Assembly (NCBI GenBank): GCA_900314375.1 | Contig: OMVC01000205.1 | Coordinates: 1-10,760, forward strand | Origin: an uncultured bacterium | Lineage (GTDB): Bacteria > Cyanobacteriota > Vampirovibrionia > Gastranaerophilales > Gastranaerophilaceae | DNA: 10,760 nucleotides | Reading direction: 5' to 3' | Part shown: piece by piece, positions 1 through 4,840 of the stretch | How the letters are laid out: each line of letters starts with the position of its first letter | Position numbering within the stretch: position 1 is the stretch's first letter | Program-made: the position numbers and the translations under genes | Notes under the pieces: model-generated | The model's input: the letters and a program-made list of their open reading frames with translations, nothing else | Told to the model about the DNA's origin: nothing | The model's database searches: none

Positions 1-615
1 AACAGACCTTTACCTTTAGATACATTAGCAAAACATATGTATATTTGGAATATTGATAATTTTAACGATACAACAGCTAATGCTAAACGTAATATTATTC
101 ATTATCACTATGCTCGTCCTTGGGAATACAACAACGAAGTAGATGCTAATATGAATATTAAAGAATCTAAACAAGATAAACAACTTCTTGTTCACGATAC
201 AGAAGTAAAAGATTACAAGGGCAATCACTTGTACTATGGTAAAGAAGTAAGAGAAGTTCCTAAAAACCCTATAACTTTAGAAACTTATTCAGGAAAGAAA
301 ATTAAAACAAATGCGTTAATGACATTAGAATCTCGCAGATGTGACGGTGATGTTAAAGGTGCATCTTTAAGAAATACTTCTTTGGATTATAAATTAGCTC
401 TTATGACTGTTGGTGATACTGTATTAGTATTCAGACAAGGTAAAGACGGAGTCTACAAAGAAGACGGTAAAATGGCTAAGGGCTATTTAGATGATAATAC
501 AATTCTTTTACAAGATTTAATCGGTGAATATGCAACTGATGATCACTTAACTGATTGGAGATTAACAGCTATTACCGATAATGAATTGAAAAATAGATTC
601 GAAGAAGAAGAATAA
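1..615 (+). CDS. C-terminal part of an unrecognised protein (5' end outside window)
   Basis: The frame is open from the first base and ends at a TAA, giving 204 residues. The first in-frame ATG (position 37) is not taken as the start because the frame continues to the window edge and no ribosome binding site precedes it. I do not recognise the family. The visible part is hydrophilic, with no membrane segment or signal peptide and only one cysteine, many Lys/Asp/Glu/Asn residues and an acidic C-terminus of five Glu within the last six residues. Stretches such as TVGDTVLVFRQGKDGVYKEDG and the preceding Thr/Leu-rich run look beta-rich, suggesting a soluble beta domain at the end; this is inference. 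Codon use resembles that of the neighbouring housekeeping genes, and a strong terminator follows. It is real coding sequence, but its function cannot be assigned. Confidence 0.8.
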   Translation, partial: NRPLPLDTLAKHMYIWNIDNFNDTTANAKRNIIHYHYARPWEYNNEVDANMNIKESKQDKQLLVHDTEVKDYKGNHLYYGKEVREVPKNPITLETYSGKKIKTNALMTLESRRCDGDVKGASLRNTSLDYKLALMTVGDTVLVFRQGKDGVYKEDGKMAKGYLDDNTILLQDLIGEYATDDHLTDWRLTAITDNELKNRFEEEE

Positions 616-655
616 TTACTTGGCAAAAAGGCAATAATTAAATAAAACCGAGTAT

Positions 656-687
656 ATAAAAGACCTCTAATACTAGAGGTCTTTTAT
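656..687. terminator. Intrinsic terminator after the partial first gene
   Basis: A perfect 14-bp inverted repeat (656-669 with 674-687) has a 4-base loop, ATAC. The stem centre is GACCTCTA/TAGAGGTC and the arms end in A and T runs, so the hairpin ends in TTTT on both strands. It lies 40 bases after the first gene's stop and upstream of the dapF promoter, so it insulates the two transcription units. Confidence 0.85.
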
Positions 688-717
688 AATGAAAATTTCT
701 TATTTACATATTCATTT

Positions 718-745
718 TTGTTTATATAAAAAATCATGATATAAT
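718..745 (+). promoter_or_regulatory. Predicted sigma-70-type promoter of dapF with extended -10
   Basis: A consensus TATAAT at 740-745 is preceded by TG one base upstream (extended -10, TGATATAAT at 737-745). A weak -35, TTGTTT, lies at 718-723 with a 16-base spacer. The expected start point is near 752, giving a leader of about 15 bases that contains a Shine-Dalgarno sequence (AGAGGAAG) before the ATG at 767. Confidence 0.6.
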
Positions 746-766
746 TTACAAAAAAGAGGAAGAATT

Positions 767-1645
767 ATGACAAATATAAAAATAACCAAAATGCATGGAT
801 GTGGAAACGATTTTGTTTTTTTGGATTATGAAGAATTTCAAAAAAGCGGAAAATCATTGGAAGAATTAGCCAAACAACTTTGTGACAGACATTTTGGAGT
901 AGGTGCAGACGGAATGATTATTCCTGTTCCTTACGAGGATGAAGACGCAGATATTGCTTGGCATTATTACAATTCTGACGGAACAACCGCGCAAATGTGC
1001 GGAAACGGTATGAGATGTTTTGCACGTTATGTTTTTGACAGAAATTATGTAAACAGCAAAGAATTTAGGGTAAAAACTCTTGCAGGAATTATAAAACCGC
1101 AAATTTTGGATAACGGTTTAATAAAAGTAAATATGGGCACTCCTATTCTGGAAAATGAAAAAATCCCGTTTTGCGCTCCTTCGACATCTTGGAGCGGTTT
1201 TAGTGAAGTAAAAAATGAAGATTATAAATTAACCGTAAAAGGTAAGACTTTCAAGATAACTCCGGTATCTATGGGAAACCCGCATTGTGTGATTTTTGTA
1301 AAAGACAATCCGTTTGATTTTGCAAAAAATTACGGACCTGAAATAGAAAAACATCATTATTTCCCAGAAAAAACTAATGTAGAATTTGTAAAAATAATTT
1401 CTAGAAACGAAGCAGAAATGTGTGTATATGAGCGTGGATGCGGAATAACTTTAGCTTGCGGAACAGGAGCTTGCGCAACTGTTGTTGCAAGTGTTTTAAA
1501 TAACTTAACAGAAAATAATGTTCAGGTAAATCTGTCAGGTGGCGCCGTTAATATTGAATGGGAAGGCACAAAAGAAGCTCCGAATAAAGATATATATTTA
1601 ATCGGTCCTGCTCAATATGTATTTTATGCAGATTTCATGTTGTAA
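767..1645 (+). CDS. dapF: Diaminopimelate epimerase DapF
   Basis: This 292-residue cytosolic enzyme interconverts LL- and meso-2,6-diaminopimelate, the step that supplies meso-DAP for peptidoglycan and lysine. It is a PLP-independent two-cysteine epimerase. The N-terminal signature MHGCGNDFVFLD is at residues 9-20. The first catalytic Cys is C78 in NSDGTTAQMCGNGMRC, and the second is C231 in ERGCGITLACGTGAC. MGNPHCV (169-175) is a further conserved substrate-pocket motif, and the family's usual two-lobed pseudo-symmetric layout is complete. Length is slightly above the usual 270-280. The ATG at 767 is chosen because an AGAGGAAG ribosome binding site sits just upstream and homology begins within a few residues. 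The gene has its own promoter. No terminator separates it from rpsF, so readthrough is possible. Confidence 0.97.
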   Translation: MTNIKITKMHGCGNDFVFLDYEEFQKSGKSLEELAKQLCDRHFGVGADGMIIPVPYEDEDADIAWHYYNSDGTTAQMCGNGMRCFARYVFDRNYVNSKEFRVKTLAGIIKPQILDNGLIKVNMGTPILENEKIPFCAPSTSWSGFSEVKNEDYKLTVKGKTFKITPVSMGNPHCVIFVKDNPFDFAKNYGPEIEKHHYFPEKTNVEFVKIISRNEAEMCVYERGCGITLACGTGACATVVASVLNNLTENNVQVNLSGGAVNIEWEGTKEAPNKDIYLIGPAQYVFYADFML

Positions 1646-1669
1646 TTATATTTTTTTTCATGATATGAT
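1640..1669 (+). promoter_or_regulatory. Predicted promoter of the rpsF-ssb-rpsR operon
   Basis: TTGTAA at 1640-1645 overlaps the end of dapF (its TAA is the stop codon) and is followed after 18 bases by TATGAT at 1664-1669, with the extended -10 TG at 1661-1662. The block CATGATAT(A/G)AT is shared with the dapF promoter. The predicted start near 1676 leaves a leader of about 33 bases. That is short and shows no obvious room for a structured S6:S18-type autoregulatory leader. Confidence 0.55.
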
Positions 1670-1708
1670 TGATTTATAGCTAAAAAAATACAAAAAGGAG
1701 AAATAAAA

Positions 1709-2005
1709 ATGAAAAAGTATGAATTAATGAGTATATTCAAACCAAATTTAGACGCTGAAGAAGTAGATAAATTGATTGAAAAAATCGAATCAGTTATAAA
1801 AGACTTCGGCGGCAGCGTTGAATCAACAGACAAAGCAGGCAGAAAAAAATTAGCTTATGAAATCCAAAATTTCAGAGACGGATATTTTTCAACAATGATT
1901 TTATCATTACCTGCAGACAAAGTAGCTGAATTCAAAAGACAATTACGCTTAAATGACAACATCTTAAGAACAATGTTTATGGAATCAGCGAAAGCCGGTG
2001 TGTAG
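1709..2005 (+). CDS. rpsF: 30S ribosomal protein S6
   Basis: This 98-residue small-subunit protein pairs with S18 on 16S rRNA. The S6 fold is recognisable throughout: MKKYELMSIFKPNLDAEEVD opens the first strand, a central helix and GRKKLAYEIQNFRDGYF (residues 44-60) follow, and RLNDNILRTMFM leads to the C-terminus. The ATG at 1709 has a strong AAGGAG eight bases upstream. The last residues, ESAKAGV, and the TAG stop fall inside the 5' end of a GC-rich repeat that fills the gap to ssb. A near-copy of this gene end recurs at 2105-2126 and would also encode SAKAGV followed by a stop. The short tail is therefore probably preserved through, or derived from, the repeat. It is first in the rpsF-ssb-rpsR operon. 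Confidence 0.96.
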   Translation: MKKYELMSIFKPNLDAEEVDKLIEKIESVIKDFGGSVESTDKAGRKKLAYEIQNFRDGYFSTMILSLPADKVAEFKRQLRLNDNILRTMFMESAKAGV

Positions 2006-2103
2006 TGCCGGAGTTGGTTCGCGGTAGCGAACCGAGCAGGGCACGAAACATTACGATGGCGACGTAGGAGCGCAGGGGAGATATCCCCGAGCACCACAGA
2101 AGC
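1988..2103. repeat. GC-rich 116-bp repeat, copy 1 (rpsF-ssb gap)
   Basis: This copy matches copy 2 (2569-2684) at 108 of 116 positions with no gaps. The copies are about 64% GC, in sharp contrast with the A+T-rich genes around them. It begins GCGAAAGCCGG and overlaps the last codons and stop of rpsF. Predicted structure: an outer stem GTGCC (2005-2009) with GGCAC (2039-2043); an inner 7-bp hairpin GGTTCGC/GCGAACC (2016-2022 with 2027-2033, loop GGTA); and a second hairpin GGGGA/TCCCC (2075-2079 with 2084-2088, loop GATA). Neither hairpin is followed by a T run, so a simple terminator is unlikely. Similar 11-bp boxes, GCGAAAGCCGG, lie at 1988 and 2110. No transposase is nearby; it could be a MITE-like or REP-like element. 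Confidence 0.92.
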
Positions 2104-2104
2104 T

Positions 2105-2148
2105 AATCAGCGAAAGCCGGAGTTTAAATCAGCGTAAGCAGGAGTATA
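2105..2148. repeat. Two tandem 22-bp units between repeat copy 1 and ssb
   Basis: Units at 2105-2126 and 2127-2148 are identical at 19 of 22 positions. Both match the rpsF end at 1983-2004; the first unit shares 20 of 22 bases with it, including an exact 16-base block AATCAGCGAAAGCCGG. Each contains the GCG(A/T)AAGC(C/A)GG(A/T)GT box that also starts the GC-rich repeats. The first unit, read in the rpsF frame, gives SAKAGV and then TAA. Confidence 0.9.
2140..2144 (+). promoter_or_regulatory. Ribosome binding site of ssb, lying in a repeat unit
   Basis: AGGAG lies eight bases before the ssb ATG. In the sister unit (2118-2122) the corresponding bases read CGGAG, so a single C-to-A difference makes the Shine-Dalgarno core. 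It supports the chosen ssb start. Confidence 0.7.
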
Positions 2149-2152
2149 ATAA

Positions 2153-2566
2153 ATGACTTTAGCAAAAGCAGCCGTAACAGGCATAGTATACAAAGAACCA
2201 AAAACAGGATTTACGCAGAATAATGTTGCTGTTTCATCTTTCGTTTTAAATGTAGGTGAAGGTGAAGAAACATTAGTAAGAGTAATATCAAAAAGACAAG
2301 CTTTATCCTCTATTGTTGACAATCTTTCAAAAAACCAAAAAGTTTTGGTTGGCGGAAGATTACAAACTGGTGTAAGCAAGATGGATGACGGAACAGAAAA
2401 GAAAGTCTTTGAGATAGAAGCTTCTTCTATAGAATTAATAGGCGGTTCTTCAAGTTCTTCGTCAGTAGCAAGCGAAGATGGCGATATTTTAACTTTTGGT
2501 GAAATGGAAACATCTTCATCGAATGAAACAGAAGTCTTGATGAATGAAGACGAAGTCCCGTTCTAA
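2153..2566 (+). CDS. ssb: Single-stranded DNA-binding protein (divergent SSB)
   Basis: This 137-residue protein coats single-stranded DNA and recruits repair and replication partners through its C-terminal tip. An OB-fold spans about residues 1-97, with VGGRLQT (66-72) matching the family's VEGRLQT strand and KKVFEIEASSIELIGG (83-98) the last strand. A Ser-rich linker (99-104 is all Ser) and acidic tail end in NEDEVPF, the counterpart of the DDDIPF partner-binding tip. The N-terminus is unusual: it lacks the common MNxVxLxGRLxxDPE pattern. The protein contains no tryptophan; the position equivalent to the VVAW/R block reads VISKRQ. Position between rpsF and rpsR strongly supports the identity. 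The ATG at 2153 has AGGAG upstream. GC-rich repeats flank the gene on both sides. Confidence 0.9.
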   Translation: MTLAKAAVTGIVYKEPKTGFTQNNVAVSSFVLNVGEGEETLVRVISKRQALSSIVDNLSKNQKVLVGGRLQTGVSKMDDGTEKKVFEIEASSIELIGGSSSSSSVASEDGDILTFGEMETSSSNETEVLMNEDEVPF

Positions 2567-2568
2567 AG

Positions 2569-2684
2569 GCATAAGCCGGTGTGTAGTGCCGGTGTCGGGT
2601 CGCGGTAGCGAACCGAGCAGGGCACGAAACACTACGATGGCGACGTAGGAGCGCAGGGGTGATATCCCCGAGCACCACAGGAGC
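2569..2684. repeat. GC-rich 116-bp repeat, copy 2 (ssb-rpsR gap)
   Basis: This full-length copy starts three bases after the ssb stop and has 8 differences from copy 1 and no gaps. The main hairpin here has arms CGGGTCGC and GCGAACCG (2596-2603 with 2608-2615, loop GGTA) and one G-A mismatch where copy 1 has a T-A pair. GTAGTG at 2583-2588 can also pair with CACTAC at 2630-2635, and GTGCC at 2586-2590 with GGCAC at 2621-2625, so two overlapping outer stems compete. GGGG/CCCC (2656-2659 with 2666-2669) forms a further hairpin. The seven bases AAAAAAG separate it from copy 3. Confidence 0.92.
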
Positions 2685-2691
2685 AAAAAAG

Positions 2692-2753
2692 GCGTAAGCC
2701 GGTGTGAGTGCCGGTGTCGGGTCGCGGTAGCGAACCGAGCAGGGCACGAAACA
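2692..2753. repeat. GC-rich repeat, partial copy 3 (5' half only)
   Basis: This 62-base copy repeats the first 63 bases of copy 2 with one deleted base (GTGTGAGTGCC versus GTGTGTAGTGCC) and little other change, then stops at CACGAAACA and gives way to A-rich sequence. It keeps the hairpin around GGTA but lacks the GGGG/CCCC half. Its start lies 123 bases after the start of copy 2, close to the 122-base interval between the equivalent boxes at 1988 and 2110. Confidence 0.9.
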
Positions 2754-2807
2754 AAAATAAAAAAGTAATAGTGTAGAAAATATAAGGCTAGAAAGGCAAC
2801 AAAAAAA

Positions 2808-3035
2808 ATGGCAAAAGTAGAAGATAAGAGAAAACACAAAAATTGCAGCTTATGTGCAGACAAAGTAACCGAAATCGATTACAAAGATGCTTCTAAATTG
2901 AGAAGATACTTAACAGAAGCAGGCAAAATCATTCCAAGACGTGTAACAGGCAATTGTGCAGAACACCAAAGAATGATTGCAAAGGCTATTAAAAGAGCCA
3001 GAGAAGCAGCAATTATCAGCTATGTTTTTGATTAA
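2808..3035 (+). CDS. rpsR: 30S ribosomal protein S18
   Basis: This 75-residue small-subunit protein forms a heterodimer with S6 at the platform of the 30S subunit. The signature IDYKDASKLRRYLTEAGKI (residues 23-41) and PRRVTG (43-48) are diagnostic. It retains a likely zinc site of the C+ type: C13 and C16 in NCSLC, with C50 and H53 in NCAEH. The ATG at 2808 follows a GAAAGG at 2791-2796 with a rather long spacing of 11 bases and an A-run between them, so the ribosome binding site is weaker than in rpsF and ssb. It is last in the operon, with a clear terminator 20 bases after the stop. About 240 bases, mostly repeat, separate it from ssb. Confidence 0.97.
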   Translation: MAKVEDKRKHKNCSLCADKVTEIDYKDASKLRRYLTEAGKIIPRRVTGNCAEHQRMIAKAIKRAREAAIISYVFD

Positions 3036-3054
3036 TTAAAAAAACATTTCTAAT

Positions 3055-3093
3055 AAAAAGCTATGGTAATGAATTGCCATAGCTTTTTGTTTT
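3055..3093 (+). terminator. Intrinsic terminator of the rpsF-ssb-rpsR operon
   Basis: A 12-bp stem, AAAAAGCTATGG (3055-3066) with CCATAGCTTTTT (3077-3088), has a loop of about ten bases and is followed by more T (GTTTTT). It begins 20 bases after the rpsR stop. Confidence 0.92.
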
Positions 3094-3429
3094 TACTAAT
3101 TATTTCAGATTATAATCAGCGCAGCAACACAGCAACACATTTTTATATTTTTTTAGAACACAAAATCTACAAGCTATTTTTATTTAATCTTGAGTCTGGT
3201 CCGTTAAGCAGAATAAATGATTTACAAATGGAAATTAGAAGTGTAGATGATTGGATACATAAAGGCATAAGCTGTTTCGTTTTATTCTCTTACCCCCTAT
3301 ATAGGAATGGGGAACTTAAAATATTTTGATAATAGCCTGCCCTCCTGCCTTCTTACCCTCAGAACTTCTGCTTCAATTTTCCATTAAATAAAATGGAAAC
3401 CATACAAACTTTCAACATTCTTATATTTA
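3094..3429. other. Intergenic region with no supported gene
   Basis: No convincing gene is seen. Frames here are short, lack ribosome binding sites or give low-complexity translations. Visible landmarks: an 8-bp tandem duplication CAGCAACA at 3122-3137; AATCAGCG at 3114-3121, matching the start of the 22-bp units near rpsF; AAAGGCATAAGC at 3261-3272, a 12-base match to the start of repeat copy 2 (2565-2576); a 10-bp palindrome CCTATATAGG at 3296-3305 beside a C-run; and a hairpin at 3378-3399. It may hold decayed repeat remnants or a degraded gene. Confidence 0.5.
3378..3399. other. Hairpin downstream of the minus-strand gene, possible weak terminator
   Basis: TTTCCATT (3378-3385) and AATGGAAA (3392-3399) form an 8-bp perfect stem with a six-base loop. 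It lies 30 bases past the stop of the 3430-4644 gene on the minus strand, but no T run follows on either strand, so terminator function is uncertain. Confidence 0.35.
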
Positions 3430-4644
3430 TTAATACCTTTTAGTCAGTTTTAAAATATTTTGGAATTTTAACCATCCCAAAACAACATGTTGAACATTAT
3501 CTATTCTTATAACACTTGCATTAGGAGTTACTCCGGCTTTTACCCAATTTGCTGAATTTGGTAACCCGCCGGCATTTGTACCGGTTTTTACTTGCACTCG
3601 GCTCAAAAAATAATTACCGATTGATAAACCTTTTAATATAATTGATTTCATTTGTTTATTGTCTGTACACATATAAATTGATGCCAGACCTTCCATTATT
3701 GTTCCCAAACTACAAGGTCTGATATTATCTTTAAATGCTCCGTAATAACTGTGTTTTGAATTTGTTATCTGATTACTCAATACAGGGATTGCCATTTGTT
3801 CCGCATAAGCTTGCATCTCGTTTTTTTCTTCAGGTGTTACTAATTTGTTTTCAAAAAGTTTTTCTATAACCAATACTGACCAATGATCAAAAGGCATATC
3901 TAATTCCAATGTTTTTCTGGTTTGTATTATATTCATTATTATTTTTTTTGCAGCATTGAGCCATTTTTGCTGCGGATCTGTTTCAAATAAATACATTAAA
4001 CCTGATGCAGCTTCTCCGGGATAAAATATTGCTTCCGCTTCTTTGTCTATTGTATCTTCCAGCATATTGTAATATGCATATACCCTGCCATCTTCATCCA
4101 TCATTGATAATATGAATTCACCCAAACCTCTTAACAAAGGTAACTCTACTTCTTTTTCATTATATAAATTACATAATGCGCATAATGCAATTCCTGCAGC
4201 ACCCGTTTTGGCTATCGGAAATTTTATACCTTCTTCTTGAGGACGAGAAAGTATTATATATCTTTTATCATCTATTTTTTCTATATATCTGTTAATAAAA
4301 TATTTTGATGATAATATACGAGAATCATGATATTTAGTTTCTAAACCCATTTTTTCATACATATATAAAGCATACAAAGCTCCTACATGACGTAATGAAT
4401 TATATGTTTTATTATCATATTTAATTTCCGGATTTACATTTTTGCGATACTGAAATCTGCCTGTTTTTAATATACATTGATACAGATAATTCATTGACAA
4501 AGATATTTCATAAAAATACGGTAAATCTCGTGTATTTTCATGGGTACTGTTTTTGGCATCTTTTGTTAATATTGAAACAAAAGTTACAACTATTACTATA
4601 AATATCGTTGGTATGTATACTGTTGGCGATGATATATCAAACAT
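3430..4644 (-). CDS. Membrane-anchored protein with a probable helical-barrel (six-hairpin glycosidase-like) domain
   Basis: The protein has 404 residues. Residues 8-26 (VYIPTIFIVIVVTFVSIL region) form one N-terminal membrane anchor or uncleaved signal, placing the remainder probably outside the membrane. The rest is rich in helical hairpins with Gly-containing turns: RHVGALYALYMYEKMG (85-100), KTGAAGIALCALCNLY (146-161), FYPGEAASGLMYLFE (207-221), CSLGTIMEGLASIYM (311-325) and VQHVVLGWLKF (384-394). This pattern resembles alpha/alpha-barrel proteins of the six-hairpin glycosidase or terpenoid-cyclase-like class. I cannot name the family or a catalytic residue. The ATG at 4644 is chosen because an extended -10 box ends six bases upstream, predicting a nearly leaderless mRNA; no Shine-Dalgarno is visible. 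The divergent neighbour is a glycosyltransferase gene, so a surface-glycan role is plausible but only inferred. Confidence 0.75.
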   Translation of the reverse strand: MFDISSPTVYIPTIFIVIVVTFVSILTKDAKNSTHENTRDLPYFYEISLSMNYLYQCILKTGRFQYRKNVNPEIKYDNKTYNSLRHVGALYALYMYEKMGLETKYHDSRILSSKYFINRYIEKIDDKRYIILSRPQEEGIKFPIAKTGAAGIALCALCNLYNEKEVELPLLRGLGEFILSMMDEDGRVYAYYNMLEDTIDKEAEAIFYPGEAASGLMYLFETDPQQKWLNAAKKIIMNIIQTRKTLELDMPFDHWSVLVIEKLFENKLVTPEEKNEMQAYAEQMAIPVLSNQITNSKHSYYGAFKDNIRPCSLGTIMEGLASIYMCTDNKQMKSIILKGLSIGNYFLSRVQVKTGTNAGGLPNSANWVKAGVTPNASVIRIDNVQHVVLGWLKFQNILKLTKRY

Positions 4645-4650
4645 AAAATA

Positions 4651-4659
4651 ATTATATCA
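4651..4659 (-). promoter_or_regulatory. Extended -10 promoter element of the 3430-4644 gene
   Basis: On the minus strand this reads TGATATAAT, a perfect extended -10. The usual spacing places the start point at or next to 4644, the A of the ATG. No good -35 is seen, which an extended -10 can tolerate. Confidence 0.5.
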
Positions 4660-4811
4660 AAGTAAATTAAAATAATAATAAAGCGTTTGTATGATTTTTT
4701 TTATAATTCTTAAACAAAAAAAGACAGACGAAACTTTTTGTTTTTATTGAATCCAAATTTATATATTTATTTTACTGATGAAATATCTATATTTTTATGA
4801 TATTAATCAAT

Positions 4812-4817
4812 TATAAT
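4812..4817 (+). promoter_or_regulatory. Predicted -10 box of the glycosyltransferase gene
   Basis: A consensus TATAAT gives a predicted start near 4824, 17 bases before the ATG at 4841, with a GAAGGG ribosome binding site at 4828-4833. No convincing -35 is visible. A second candidate, TGATATTAA at 4798-4806, lies just upstream. Confidence 0.45.
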
Positions 4818-4840
4818 TACATTATTTGAAGGGTTTTATT

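Noticed and set aside
2075..2088. GGGGA/TCCCC hairpin as a transcription terminator between rpsF and ssb
   Set aside because: No T run follows the stem, and stopping here would separate ssb and rpsR from the only clear promoter.
1988..2103. S6:S18 autoregulatory RNA motif
   Set aside because: The element lies after rpsF rather than in its leader and recurs before rpsR; repetition suggests a dispersed repeat. I cannot exclude a later regulatory role.
1988..2753. CRISPR array
   Set aside because: The repeats are 116 bp, few, long and structured, without short regular repeats and unique spacers, and no cas gene is nearby.
2427..2837. Antisense proteins across the GC-rich repeats
   Set aside because: They overlap ssb and the DNA repeat, lack ribosome binding sites and owe their openness to the repeat's base composition.
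3063..3329. Possible 88-residue protein after rpsR
   Set aside because: It starts inside the terminator hairpin, has no ribosome binding site and has a low-complexity, unconvincing translation.
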